A DNA stretch of 64,000 bases, taken from the NCBI RefSeq assembly GCF_001900245.1, contig NZ_CP017813.1, forward strand, positions 434,001 to 498,000. The letters are read 5' to 3'. This document shows positions 9,772 to 21,240 of this stretch, one piece after another (within the stretch, counting starts at the first letter, position 1; the number at the start of each line of letters is the position of its first letter). The stretch comes from Mycoplasmopsis pullorum. Its GTDB lineage: Bacteria; Bacillota_I; Bacilli_A; Mycoplasmatales; Metamycoplasmataceae. Position numbers and translations under genes: made by a program. The notes beneath the pieces are model-generated. The model searched no databases. It had not been told where the DNA came from and was given only the letters and a program-made list of their open reading frames with translations.

Positions 9772-11676
9772 ATGGATAAAAATTTATTAAAAAACGACTT
9801 TTATGATGCGTTGAATAAAGAATGATTAGATAGTCACGAAATCCCTGCGGATCGCTCGTCTATCGGAACTTTCGTTGTTTTAGACCTAGAATTAGAAAAG
9901 TTATTAATTAATTTATCAAAAGGATGAGCTTCAGGTTCTAAAGAACTACCAAATGATTCTAGAATTCATGAATATGCTAAGTTTTATCAAATGGTTTCTG
10001 ATTGAGAAACAAGAAAAAAACTTGGAATGGATCCGATTAGACCAATCATTAGCAAAATCGAATCATTAAAATCGTTTAGTGAAATTAATGAAAAATTTGT
10101 TGAATTAAGTGATGAAATTTACGGATTACCTTATTCTGTAGACTGTTACAACGATTTCAAAAACAGTGAAATCTATACAATGTGATTAGGTGTGCCTGGT
10201 ATTATATTACCTGAGAAAAAACAATACCAAGATGAAAAACGAAAATCAGAATTATTAAATAAATATAGTGAAGTTGCAAGAAAATTATTAGTTAAATTTG
10301 GTAAAAACGAATCTGAAATTGACAGAATTATTGCAAATACACTTAAATTTGATGAATTGTTAGTTGCAATGCAACTTTCAAGTGAAGAAAGAGCGATCGT
10401 TACAAACTTCTACAATCCAACTGAATTAACAGTATTAAAAGAAAAATTTGGATTTGACATTGATGTTCATGTAAAACAATTAGTTAATCAAGATGTTGAA
10501 AAAATTATTTTAGGAAGTGCACATATTTTAGATAACTTTGGAAAAATTTTCACTGAAGAAAACTTTGAAATGTACCGTGATTTTCTTGTTGTTAAAAACT
10601 TATTCTTCTTTGCTAAGTTTTTAGATAACGATACAAGAATTTTATCTGGTGAATACGGAAGATTTGTTTCAGGGACAAAAGAAGCTGAATCTGAAGAAAA
10701 AAATGCACACAACACAGCTTTATCATTCTTTAATATGCCGGTTGGACAATATTATGGAATTGAATACTTCGGACCTAAAGCGAAAAAAGATGTTGAGAAC
10801 ATGATTCACAACATGGTACAAGTTTATAAAGAAAGATTAGAAAAAAACACATTTTTAACTCCAAAAACAATTGAAAAAGCAATTTTAAAATTAAACACAT
10901 TAAACATCATGGTTGGTTATCCAGAAGAGATTGAACCATACTACGATGAATATAAAGTACAAACCTACACTGATGGTGGAAACATCATTTCAAACATCAT
11001 TAATTTTGGTAAATTATCAACACGTTGAAACTTATCAAGATACAACCAAAAAGTTAACAAAAAACTTTGAGGTATGACACCAGCAATGATTAACGCATAC
11101 TACAGCCCTACAACAAACTCAATCGTGTTTCCAGCTGGAATTTTACAAAAACCTTTCTATTCATTAGATCAAGATTCAAGTCAAAACTTTGGTGGAATCG
11201 GAACAGTTATTGCTCACGAAATTTCACACGGATTTGACAATAATGGTGCTCTTTTCGATGAAAAAGGTAATATGCAAAATTGATGAACTGAAGAAGATTT
11301 TGCTAAATTTAAAGAAAAAACTCAAGATGTAATTAATCTTTTTGAAGGTGTAGAGACAGCTTATGGACCATGTAATGGTAAGTTAACAGTTTCTGAGAAT
11401 ATTGCCGACATGGGAGGTTTTGCTTGTGCACTTGAAGCAGCAAAAAGAGAAAGTGATTACAACATTAGACACTTCTTCGAAAATTATGCAACAATTTGAA
11501 GAATTAAATATACTGATAAATTATCAAAATTATTATTACAAACTGATGTGCACGCACCAGCAAAATTAAGAGCAAATGTTCAATTAAAAAATAATCCAGA
11601 TTTCCAAAAAGAATACAACCTTCAAGAAGGTGATGGAATGTATTTTAATTCAGAAAAAATGATCAAAATTTGATAA
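9772..11676 (+). CDS. pepO: M13-family metallopeptidase (PepO, oligoendopeptidase)
   Basis: 634 residues of the neprilysin/PepO family, which cleaves oligopeptides. Seen: zinc site [11 protein letters not shown] with HEISH at residues 482-486, the third-ligand motif ENIADMGG near 541, and a C-terminus ending in Trp (CxxW is the usual ending; here MIKIW). NAYYSP, the substrate-binding NAYY, is present near 436. There is no signal peptide, so it is probably cytosolic and feeds amino acids from imported peptides. Strong AAAGGAG upstream. Many UGA codons are Trp. Confidence 0.95.
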
Positions 11677-11688
11677 TAATTCAAAATA

Positions 11689-11751
11689 AAAAAGATAACA
11701 AAAACCACTTATTTATAAATTAATAAGTGATTTAAAAGGTGTTATCTTTTT
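11689..11751 (+). terminator. Terminator after pepO
   Basis: Long nested hairpin: an outer stem AAAAAGATAACA/TGTTATCTTTTT encloses an inner CACTTATT/AATAAGTG stem, followed by T-rich sequence. Confidence 0.8.
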
Positions 11752-11869
11752 CTTTTATTTTTTGAATTTTTCACAAAAAAACTTTTATACCACAAAAGCA
11801 TAATAAAAAAAGTATTTTTTAATATATAATTTATAAGCTTATTTTTATAACATGTAGAAGGAGGCGAAA

Positions 11870-12016
11870 ATGAGTAAAAGAACTTACCAACCTAACAAAC
11901 GTAAACACGCTAAAGTTCACGGGTTTAGAGCAAGAATGTCAACAGCTAATGGTAGAAAAGTGTTGGCAGCTAGAAGAGCTAAAGGTAGAAAACGTTTAAC
12001 TGTTTCTGATAAATAA
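11870..12016 (+). CDS. rpmH: 50S ribosomal protein L34
   Basis: 48 residues starting [19 protein letters not shown] with the usual Arg/Lys-rich body ([15 protein letters not shown]) of L34. An AGGAGG ribosome-binding site lies just upstream. Its stop codon overlaps the rnpA start by one base (TAATG), the classic rpmH-rnpA arrangement. A TATAAT-type box occurs near 11824-11829, leaving a leader of about 35 bases. Confidence 0.98.
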   Translation: MSKRTYQPNKRKHAKVHGFRARMSTANGRKVLAARRAKGRKRLTVSDK

Positions 12017-12351
12017 TGAAAAAAGAGCACCGACTTAAAAAGAACTGAGAATTTGAAAAGGTAATGCGTTCAAACCATCAATTGGTTAATCGACACATTA
12101 TCATTTATTATTTAAAATCAAATTCGTTTAAAGCAGGTATCACAGTACCGAAAAAATTCGCTGGTTCGGTTGGTCGCAACTTTTACAAAAGGCAATTACG
12201 TGCAATAATTCATGAATTGGACATTTATGATTTGAATTACCAATTCGTTTTTATTGTGCGTAAAGATTTTTTAACTACAGATTTTGCAGTTAAACAAAAA
12301 TCAATTGCTAAATTAATGGAAAAATTAAGAAATGAAACAAAACAAAAATAA
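12016..12351 (+). CDS. rnpA: Ribonuclease P protein component
   Basis: 111-residue basic protein that assists the RNase P RNA in trimming tRNA 5' leaders. Seen: the N-terminal KKEHRLKKNWEFEKVM and the RNR-like motif SVGRNFYKRQLRAI around residues 51-64. The start at 12016 overlaps the rpmH stop. The RNase P RNA gene itself is not seen in this window. Its 3' end overlaps yidC by 20 bases. Confidence 0.94.
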
Positions 12352-14329
12352 CAGATCTCAAAAGTTTGACTATTTTACAAGAGGTAATGATCCAAAAGAA
12401 GTACGTAAGGATCGTCTTAAGAATTTTTGAAAATACACAAAAATTGTAATCTACGTACTTGTTGCTGCACTAACCCTAACAGGGTGTGTTCAAAACTTTA
12501 CGCTCAAATCTTCTTCTCAAACAGGAAGTGGTGTCGAGCTTTATCGTAATTCTGATAAAATCGCACCAAAGATTAGTGCATTTGACACAAAAGAACAAAG
12601 TCAGACAATTTATAATCAAAAAGATAACACCAATTCTACTTTAAAACTACCAACTTTTAGTATTAATAATGATAAAAATTATTATGAAAGTAAAGCAGAT
12701 ATAATAGCGAAATTAAAAGCACAAACTGAAGCAAATAACGGTACTTATGGTGAATATGGTGGATATTCATCATCAGTTGCAATTTATAATGCTGATAAAG
12801 CTAATTTATCAAACGGAGACGCACAATATATTTATTCATTAAATGATAAATACTTATTTAAAACACAAAATTCAACAGAGTATTCTTCAATTTTCTCAGA
12901 AGATGAAATGAAAGAATTTTATGTAATAGCTCCAGTTGCATCATTTAAAGAAGGTTCAAAAAATCAAGTTGAAAAAGTACTTGATTGACAACCTACTAAA
13001 CTAGCTGAAGGTGTTGATGAAAAAGCAAAATTTAAAAAGTATGTTTATTCAAACAATGCTAACGAAAATTATTTCGCATTAGGTCATATTGGTAAAGAAT
13101 TAAGTATTAATCCACAAACTAAAGCAGGTGGATATGATATTTTGAGTGCTGACGCTAAAAAACAAGCTGATGCAAACATTAAATATGCAAGAGATGTTTT
13201 AAATCTTTTATATGTGAATTCAATCGCAAAATGAAATGTAAACGAATACTTCGAAGGTAAAGATATTAGTACATTTATTAAAGAAAATATGTACGATAAA
13301 TTTGTTAACGGAGAAGAAGTTTCGTTAAATACAAATCAAATTGCATTAATTGAGTTATATAATAAAACAATATTTAGTTATTTAAACTTACTAAACATTA
13401 ATGTTATTAGTGGTGGAGATTTTAATCAAGTCTTTAATAAAGATACATCAACATTTACTGATGAGTCAAAAAGAATGGTTGAATACTCTGCAATTAGTTA
13501 TACATTACAATTACGTAATGATACTGCTCAAAAACCAGTTACATCATGAGCAAAAGCATGAGAATTAGGTCCATATTTCGGATTACTTGTTTATCCAATT
13601 AACTACATTACTCAATCATTTAGACAGTCATTTAGTAGCGATTTAAGCGGATGAGCTTCAATTATTTCGATTATTCTAGCAGTTATTATTGTTCGTTCAA
13701 TCGGTCTCGCTTTATCATTCCGTGGAATTGTAAGTCAATCAATTCAAGAAGAATTACGTACTAAAAAAGCTGCAATCGAAGCTAAATACAAAGGTTTCGA
13801 AGATAACAAACAAATGAAAATGCGTAAACAAGCAGAAATTAGTGCTTTATACAAAAAACACAACATTAAACCATTAGATTCATTTGCTTCAATGATTGTG
13901 TCAATGCCTATTTTCTTCGCGATGTGACGTGTTATTCAAGGTATGCCTGAAATCAAAACTACTGTTTGATTAGGTATTAACTTCGGTTCAACATCATACC
14001 AAAAATTACTTGGTGGTGAGTGACAATATCTATTTATCATCATCACTGCTGTTGCAATTCAATTCGTTTCTCAATTCTTACCGCGTTATTTAAATAAACG
14101 AAGATCAAACGAAAGAATGACATTAGCTGAAAGTGAAGCACTTAAAAAATCAGAAAAAACACAAAGAATGATGTCGATTTTATTCTTGTTCTTAACTGTG
14201 ATTTTCAGTGCTGGTGTTCAAGTTTATTGAGTCTTTGGTGGTATTTATACAATTATCCAAACTATTTCAATCCATGAGTTGAAAAAGACAAAATGATGAA
14301 GAACGAAATACTCACGTAAATTTTCTTAA
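12332..14329 (+). CDS. yidC: Membrane protein insertase YidC (lipoprotein form)
   Basis: 665 residues. An N-terminal hydrophobic segment ends in the lipobox-like TLTGC (Cys about residue 52), as in Gram-positive YidC lipoproteins. A long extracytoplasmic region of roughly 330 residues follows, unusually large for the Firmicute type. The insertase core starts near GPYFGLLVYPINY (about 415), with the Arg-bearing helix (VIIVRSIGLALSF), a cytoplasmic coiled hairpin, FASMIVSMPIFFAMW and two last helices. YidC inserts membrane proteins with or without Sec. It completes the rpmH-rnpA-yidC cluster. Confidence 0.94.
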
Positions 14330-14333
14330 AATT

Positions 14334-14368
14334 TAATCTAAAATAGGGAGTCAAATCTCTATTTTTTA
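14334..14368 (+). terminator. Terminator after yidC
   Basis: Hairpin AAATAGGGAG/CTCTATTT (one bulged G) followed by a T run. Confidence 0.75.
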
Positions 14369-14691
14369 TTCAAAAAAGCATGTTAAAAACTTCCAAATCA
14401 GCTGAAAGTTTTTTCAAAAAAAAAAAAAAAAGTGGTCGAATATGAAAAAAATTTCCAGAATGAATGAAAAAATGCATAAAAATATAAAAAAATGATGAAA
14501 ATATGTTTTTTTGCTGAAATAAGTACGAAAAAACAATATGATATATGTACATTTGATTTAAACTTAAAAAACACAAATACCAAAACGAGTGAATAAAAGT
14601 TTTTTGAGAGTAATTCAATCGACTTTTAAAACTCTGTTTTTTTTTTTTTTGGTAGGTTTTTTAAATATTTATATTTAAAAAAGGAGAAATA
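14369..14691 (+). promoter_or_regulatory. Intergenic control region of the MIB/F1-like/MIP operon with A16 and T14 tracts
   Basis: No gene is supported here. It holds a run of 16 A (14416-14431) and a run of 14 T (14637-14650). A possible promoter TTGAGA-N17-TAAAAC (14604-14632) would place the transcript start at or just before the T run. Alternatively a TATATT box at 14670-14675 would place the T run at about -35. A strong AAAGGAG precedes the mib ATG. Length change of such tracts is a known switch for mycoplasma surface genes (for example the vlp promoters of M. hyorhinis). Confidence 0.55.
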
Positions 14692-17600
14692 ATGAACAAA
14701 GCAAAAAGAAATAAATTGCTTAAAGGTGCTTTGGTTTTAGGTGGAACTCTTACTACATCTGCTCTTATTACAAGTTTTATCTACTATGGTAGAGAAAAAA
14801 GTGACATAATCAAAAATAGACCTGTTTCAAAAACCTATGTTGATCCAACATTATCTGACAAAATTAACATCATCATTCGTACAGAATTCAATTCGATCAC
14901 TGACAACAACGTAAAAGAAAAAGAAGCGACAAAATTATTGTTCATTTTTGAAGATGAAGTTATTAAGGTTAAAAGACTTGATATTAAGATTCCTGATGAT
15001 GAAGAAGAAGCAAAAAAACCGATAATCATTGATATTACGAATGATATTCCAGAAGGTTATGAAATTGACAAAACCAAACATGAAAATGTAAATGAAATTG
15101 AGGTTTTCCTTGGTAAAGAAAACAAAATTTTCGTCAATTTAATTAAAAATATCAAGATTACAACTGTTAAATTCATGGATGGAGAAGAACAAGTCGGAGA
15201 TAATGTTGAATTTGAAACTGAAAATTTAGATGAAATTAATGTTCAAGAAAAAGTACCAAAAGACTATAAAATTCAGGACGATTTTGACCTTTCGACCATC
15301 CTTTTAGGTCTTATTAATAAAGTTCCAGTGGTTAAATTAAGAGAAGAATTTAAAACAACATTGATTTATCGTACACTTAAAGAAGACACAATTTACATTA
15401 AAGAAGTTAAAACTTATGAAGATGAGTCAGTAGATCCAAACGAATATTTACCAGAAAATTACGAATTTGAGGAACACCAAGATCATGAACTTACTCCAAT
15501 TGTCGATGGAGGGGAATTTGTATTTTATGTTAAAGAAAAACCTGATTTACAAACAACAACAATTAATTATGTGCTTGAGTCTGCATTAATCAAGACAACT
15601 CCAATAGTTAAAATTAGATATACAAAAATTACCGAAAATGAGATTAAATCAAATATTCCTGAAGGATACGACATTGTAGCTGAAAAATTTGACATAACCA
15701 AAATAAAACTTGGTGAAGTAAATGAAGTGCAAGTTTACATTCCAAGAAAAAAAGTTTACACTCGTGTAATTTACAAACTTAATGATGGTAATGTAATTAA
15801 AGATGTAAAACTTTATGAATGAGATAATGTTGAACTTTATGCAAGTTCATATGTACCTGAAAAATATAAATTAGTTGACGGTCAAAATCCGAACTTAGTG
15901 ATTGGTAAAGAAGATTTAACTAACTCATATTTTGTTGAATTAATTGAAAAACCGGCTGTTACTCCACCTCCAGCAGAACCTGAAGAACCCGCAGAGAAAC
16001 CAAAACCTCCTGTTGAAAATAATCCAAATGATGAGAATACACCTAATAATCAACCGAATTCATCTACGATAAATCAACCTAATACCGATTCTAATAATAA
16101 CTCTAATACTAGTAGTTCAAATGAAACAAGTGGTGGTAGAGTTGTTTCGAATGGTGGTCGTTTATTAAATGAATCTGAGCTTGATGATCCGAATCCACCT
16201 AGTTTTGACATTCCTCCATCGAATCCTGTAACATTAGATTCATCTGATAGATCAAAACAACGTGAATACGTATTAAAGATGCGAAATCTTTCAGCAAAAA
16301 TCAGAAGAGAAAAAGTAGATGTTAACACGATCGCGGAATTAATGCCTACTTTACAAGATTTCGAGAGAGAAAAAGTAGTTCAATGATTAAATGGCGAAAA
16401 ATCACTCAAACAACTTGGTCTTGCAATGAATAATACTCAATTAGATACTGTCGCTGATATGAGAGAAGCAGCTGCCAATCAATGAGACGCTTATATTAAT
16501 GATTACTTAAAAAATTTCGACAAATATATGGCAGAAGGTAAAGTTTTAATTCCACCAAAAAATTGATATGAACCATATCCGGTTTTAGGATTTGTTTCTG
16601 ACGATAACAATCCTGTATATATTCGCAATAAAAAACTTAATTCAACAAAAAGAGGATTTAGATACTCGAATACTAAATGAGATAAGTATGGTAGATCGGG
16701 TGGAATGCAAGGACGTGGTGAATATCCTGGTTGAAAATCCACTAATCTTTCTGCTCAAGATTCAAGTTATAGAGCTCCAAGTGGTGAATCTAGAATATCA
16801 GAAAATGATGAGACACACCGTATAACGATTGATGGTGGAGGTATAGTAACATTCACTTATACACCTGAAAGTTCAAATGAAGCAGGTAAACAACAAGGTG
16901 AACAACTTATGGCGTTTATGGATGCTACTAATCCTAATGCTGTAAGAGATATTTTGACATACTTAAAAAAACATCCTAATATTTCAGGTTTATTCATTAG
17001 AAATATTGGATTAAATGATGCTAATCAAGATTTGAGTGAAATATTCAAGAATTTACCACTTCAAATCGATAAATTGACATTGAATTTTGAAACCACAAAA
17101 ATGACAGGTCTTAAATACTTAAAAGACAAACGTTTAAAACAAGTTGAATTAGTTACAACTAAACCTAATATTAACGATAATATAGGAGATGTTAGTGGAA
17201 ATAGATATGGTTGAGGAATCGATCCTATTTCTTTCTTAAATACGGAATTTGTCGCACATGATTATACTAATACATATGGTCACGACAACTACAATTCAAT
17301 ACAAGTACAATATGGTCCTATCCAATTTAACGTTATAAGACCAGGCGCTGGAAGTACTCTAGATGATGTAAATAAAGGTATGAATTTAGTTTTATTTGAA
17401 CATAGAGATTGAAAAGTATTCAATGGTGCACATGGTGATCAGGGATGACCAATCAAAATTGACTTATCTGAAACTAATTTAAAATCACTCAAAGGTATTA
17501 ATTTAGGTAAATACATATTCCGTGTTCTTAAATTACCATCAAATGGTAGTGTGTTTGAAATTAGTATTTCAGAATTCTGTGATAGTCAATTTGTCAAAGT

Positions 17601-17874
17601 TTTAGGAAAATGAGGTCCTACTGAAAAACCAAAAATTTTATTTGGTGATTCATCAACAACTAAAATTCATCTTAGTGGAGGAGCTGATCAATTCCATGGA
17701 GAATGAACTCATCAATTACAAGGTTTATTAGAAGGTCTTAAAAATGGTAGTCCCGCAGTAAGAACAATAATCGTCGACGATGAAGATGTTGCTGCAACAC
17801 TAAAAAGCTCTCCAGCATATAGTAGTCAATTTAATGTTGTAGTCGGAGGAAAAGGAGGATACAATTTTGATTAG
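14692..17874 (+). CDS. mib: MIB-like immunoglobulin-binding (immunoglobulin-blocking) protein
   Basis: 1060 residues. An uncleaved-looking N-terminal membrane anchor (about residues 11-32) is followed by about five degenerate repeats of 70 residues each (roughly 55-418). These contain motifs such as DIPEGYEI, NIPEGYDIV and YVPEKYKLV. A Pro/Glu then Asn/Ser-rich linker follows (about 419-500). The C-terminal half contains leucine-rich-repeat-like strands (LTYLKKHPNISGLFIRNIGL; IDLSETNLKSLKGINL). This architecture, and position beside an F1-like ATPase and MIP genes, matches the mycoplasma protein M/MIB family that grips antibody light-chain and Fv regions. Function is inferred from family and context. 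In-frame UGA codons code Trp throughout. Confidence 0.82.
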
Positions 17875-19348
17875 TCAAAAACTTAAAAGAGTTGCAAATT
17901 ATCTAATTTATACCAACTTTAAAAGGTTGATTTTAATAATTTTCTTTATTGCATTGACGTATTTGATTTTTTCTCTAAAAACAATTTTGGATAATAGTAA
18001 TCAAAATCAAACTTTTATAAATTTAGAAAATTTGTTTAATTTTTCGAATCCAAATTACAAAGCAAGAAATTTCATCTTTTTGATTAATTTTGCAATGTTA
18101 GTATTTACCTTTATTTATTGTTTATTTTCAGCTTATAGTGTTTGAAAATATTCATTAAATATATTTGTGATTTTAGCTATTTCGATAATTTTCATAATTT
18201 TAGGATTAGCGGGATTAAGAATATTATTTTCAATTCCAATCACATTCGACACTGGTAAAGAAGTTATTATCAATAATACTGTTTTAATCATTATTGCTTT
18301 ATTTTTAAATCTAATAGTTCAAACAGGCTGAATTATTTGAAATAGAAAAAAGAATCCAATCGACAATAAATCGAATTTAATGTTATTATCAGGTTCTTTT
18401 ATTAGATTTTTAATCGTTATATTCGGAATTACATTACTTTATATCTTTATTAGTAAAACAAATGAATCCGCAATTCCGAATAAAAGTTGAATCGACGTAT
18501 TATTCACTGATCAAAACAGCAATTTTAGATTCTTTGACAATAACTTAAATGTTGTAATTAATCGATATGCTTTCTTATACATTTTAATTATTGTTTTATT
18601 AAGTTTATTTTCAATAGTTTTATCATTTTGACCTTATTTTTCAAACAAAAACAACGAACAAAAAGTAAAATTTATTTTAAAAAGTTTGCTCAATTTTGTT
18701 CTTTGTGCATCTGTTTCATTAATTATTTTTGCAACAAAACATTTAGGAATGAGTTTAGAAAATAATTTTGTGTTTGTTACCAAGAAAATTCAACACATTT
18801 ATTATTTAATTTTCATCGGTAGTTATTTGATTATTTTGATAACACTAATCTTATTATTCATTTTGAGTAAAGACAAAATGAAAAAAATCAATTTAAACCG
18901 CTTTTTGATTTCCTTATCATTTTTCTTTTTAGTTGCTTTATGTCTTTCAATTCGGTTCGTTCAAAATCAACCATTTATCAATCTAATAGTTTTAATCTTA
19001 CTAAATGCTTTTATTGCGAGCGGAATGATTGCGAGCCGTTTTATCGACAATGTCAAAAAATCAAAAAGCTTTTTACTTACAAACACTTTAGTGTTAATTT
19101 TAACGTTGTTTGCAGTCTTTTTCCAAACTTTAGACATCATTATTTCAGTTCATAACAATAATTTACTTTCGTCAATTTTCATTTTTATAATTCATATTTC
19201 AGATATTTTCTTAATTAGTGCCTTAATAATAATTTTTGCAGGATTTGTTTACCAAATTTATGAATGATCAAAATTACTATTCTATATCAAACGAAACGAC
19301 CTTAGAGTTGGTAAAGAGAGAAAGGGAGAAAAAATAAATGTTATTTAA
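17867..19348 (+). CDS. F1-like X0 ATPase-associated polytopic membrane protein (MSC_0624-like)
   Basis: 493 residues with about twelve hydrophobic helices and short loops, and no recognisable transporter motif. Its place as first gene of the F1-like block matches the MSC_0624-type membrane component, the presumed X0 membrane sector. The start is a TTG at 17867, preceded by a very strong GGAGG; it overlaps the mib end by 8 bases. No ATG occurs nearby in frame (the next Met is about residue 77). The 3' end overlaps the next gene by 11 bases. It lacks resemblance to F0 subunits a or c, as expected for X0. Confidence 0.75.
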
Positions 19349-19841
19349 TAAAAAAACCAAAAAATATTCTAAAGAAGAAATTGAGTATCAAAATTTAGTT
19401 TTTTCAACTTATGAAAAAGCAAGAGAATCAAAGAACTTTTTAGATTATTCAACCTTTACAAATGAGGTGCTTTTAGAATTGAATTTAAGTTCAAAAAATC
19501 CAATCTGAATTGAAATAACTGAAAAATCACAAGAACAAATCGAGACTCGTAATGAAATTGTGTTTAAGAATTTTATTATTAGTTTTGTTCGTGATACAAG
19601 ATTCAGTTTACACTCTTTAGTTCCAACTTTAAGTCATGAACCTAATGTGAATTTAAAATCTTTAAATTTATCAATCGCTAACGATCCTGAAACCAACCAC
19701 ATCTTGCAAGAATTAAATAAAGTAATCGAAAAACTCTTAAATAAAGGATTTTTGGTCGAGATTGTACCGGAAATAATTGTCGAATACGATGTCTTGATTG
19801 ATAAATATTCGATTTATTTTGGAAAGAAATTTATTAAATAA
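19338..19841 (+). CDS. F1-like ATPase-associated protein (MSC_0623-like)
   Basis: 167 residues, soluble, charged and mostly helical, with no signal or membrane segment. No homology to a standard F1 subunit is visible; identity rests on its fixed place between the membrane protein and the gamma-like gene of the F1-like X0 cluster. It could be a delta-like stator or adaptor, which is inference. GGGAG lies upstream within the previous gene. The stop overlaps the next ATG by one base (TAATG). Confidence 0.65.
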
Positions 19842-20752
19842 TGCACATTAAAAAAATCAAAACAAAACTTAATAGTTTTTCGAAATTAATGAAAATAGTC
19901 GAGTCAAACAAGAATATTACATTAATTAACATTCTTAAATTATCTAAACAAATTAGTTTTTACTATGAAAGAGCATTAAGTTCAAAGAGAATAATTGAAA
20001 GTCTTTTAGGTTCGAATATAGTTAATAATCCGATTTTAAATGGTGAAACAACTTTTAATATCTTTAATATCAAAAAATCTAACAAGTTTTCAATTTCTAA
20101 AACAATTTGAATTTATGTAACTGAAGAAGAAAAATATTCAACTAACTCGTATTTAAAGTATGAAAAAAATCTAATTAAGAATATCAAAAAGAATGATTTG
20201 ATAATTCCGATTGGTCAGCGAGCAATTAATTTTGCAACACAAAATAAATACAAAATTCTTTTTAGTCACAGTGAAAATCAAATTGATTATTTGGTTCACA
20301 TTTTACCTGAGTTTCTTTTGGAATTTATGGAACAAAATGGATTCTTTAATATTAATTTTGTTATTAATTCAAGTAAAACCAAACAAAGTTTTCTAAGTGT
20401 TTTACCACTTTCGAAGATGGATTTTAACTTAAATGTTCGACATCTAGAAATGGAAAAAGAGATGAATATTAAAAGAATGAATATTTATCCAAATTTAAAC
20501 AAATTTATTAATTCGGAATTAAATTCTTATTTAACTTATATGGTGTTTACATTACTTAATGAATCAGCATTAATTAATGAAAAATATAAATTAGTTGCTC
20601 AAAATCAAAAAATTCATGATTTAGAAAAGAAATACAAACAAATGCACTTGTCAATGCTACGTGGTAAACGGGAATTGGAAGTTGAACAACTTTCATTGTT
20701 AAGTTCGAAAAAAGATTTATTGCACACAGCGGGGAACTATAAGGAAGAATAA
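19841..20752 (+). CDS. F1-like ATPase gamma-like subunit (MSC_0622-like)
   Basis: 303 residues, close to the usual gamma length (about 290). The N-terminal helix begins MHIKKIKTKLNSFSKLMKIV and the C-terminal helix region NESALINEKYKLVAQNQKIHDLEKK lies near 244-270, the places where gamma forms the antiparallel rotor coiled coil. A middle segment (IPIGQRAINFATQNKYKIL) resembles the gamma central domain GDRGLCG-type strand. In F-ATPases gamma rotates inside the alpha/beta ring. The sequence is highly divergent, so the assignment leans on gene order. Confidence 0.7.
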
Positions 20753-21240
20753 TGAGTAAAACAGTACTTAAATTAGTATCACAAACATTTGAAATAGACA
20801 AAATTAACATTAATAAATTGGAATTTAACAATGATTTAAAAGATTCTTGAACAACCTTTACACCAAATTCTGTTGCCAGTTATACCAGAGTTCTAATTCG
20901 TATTCATACCACTATGCGAAATCGCAATCGAACTATTTATCTGATTTTAGAGAATGTATTTGCTTCTTATAAGGAAAATGAAATTGAATTGCGTTATTCA
21001 AATTCGAAATTAGAATTTTACAAAAACGCACAAAATAAAAATGATTTACCAGAAGTGAATAAAAAAGCAGTTAAAGAACTAAAAAATGAAATTGATTTAT
21101 TGAATGAAATGCACAAAAATAATATTCAAACTGATGTTTCAATCGAAACTATATTCAAAAAAAGAGAATTATTTAGATTAACAGCAATTGTCAATTTCAA
21201 CTTAAATAAAGGAGAAGAATGAAAAAGAATAAATGATTAA
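20752..21240 (+). CDS. F1-like ATPase epsilon-like subunit (MSC_0621-like)
   Basis: 162 residues. Starts with short beta-rich segments (TVLKLVSQTFEIDKININ), then a helical C-terminal part, the general shape of an epsilon subunit. With UGA read as Trp the frame runs through a TGA at 21220-21222 and ends at TAA 21238-21240, so it overlaps the next gene by 22 bases. It starts on the TAATG overlap with the gamma-like gene. Identity is from order within the cluster; divergence is high. Confidence 0.65.

Noticed and set aside
11821..12016. RNase P RNA or tmRNA gene near rnpA/rpmH
   Set aside because: No conserved RNase P RNA or tmRNA core sequence was seen anywhere in the window.
14370..14618. Overlapping minus-strand open frames in the region before mib
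   Set aside because: Phe/Ser/Tyr-rich translations arise from A-rich sequence on the plus strand; there is no ribosome-binding site or domain, so I treat them as noise.
14692..17874. Apparent breaks of many genes into pieces, for example mib, uvrA, IS transposase and yidC
   Set aside because: All breaks are in-frame TGA codons at Trp positions; with UGA as Trp the genes are intact, so these are not frameshifts or pseudogenes.
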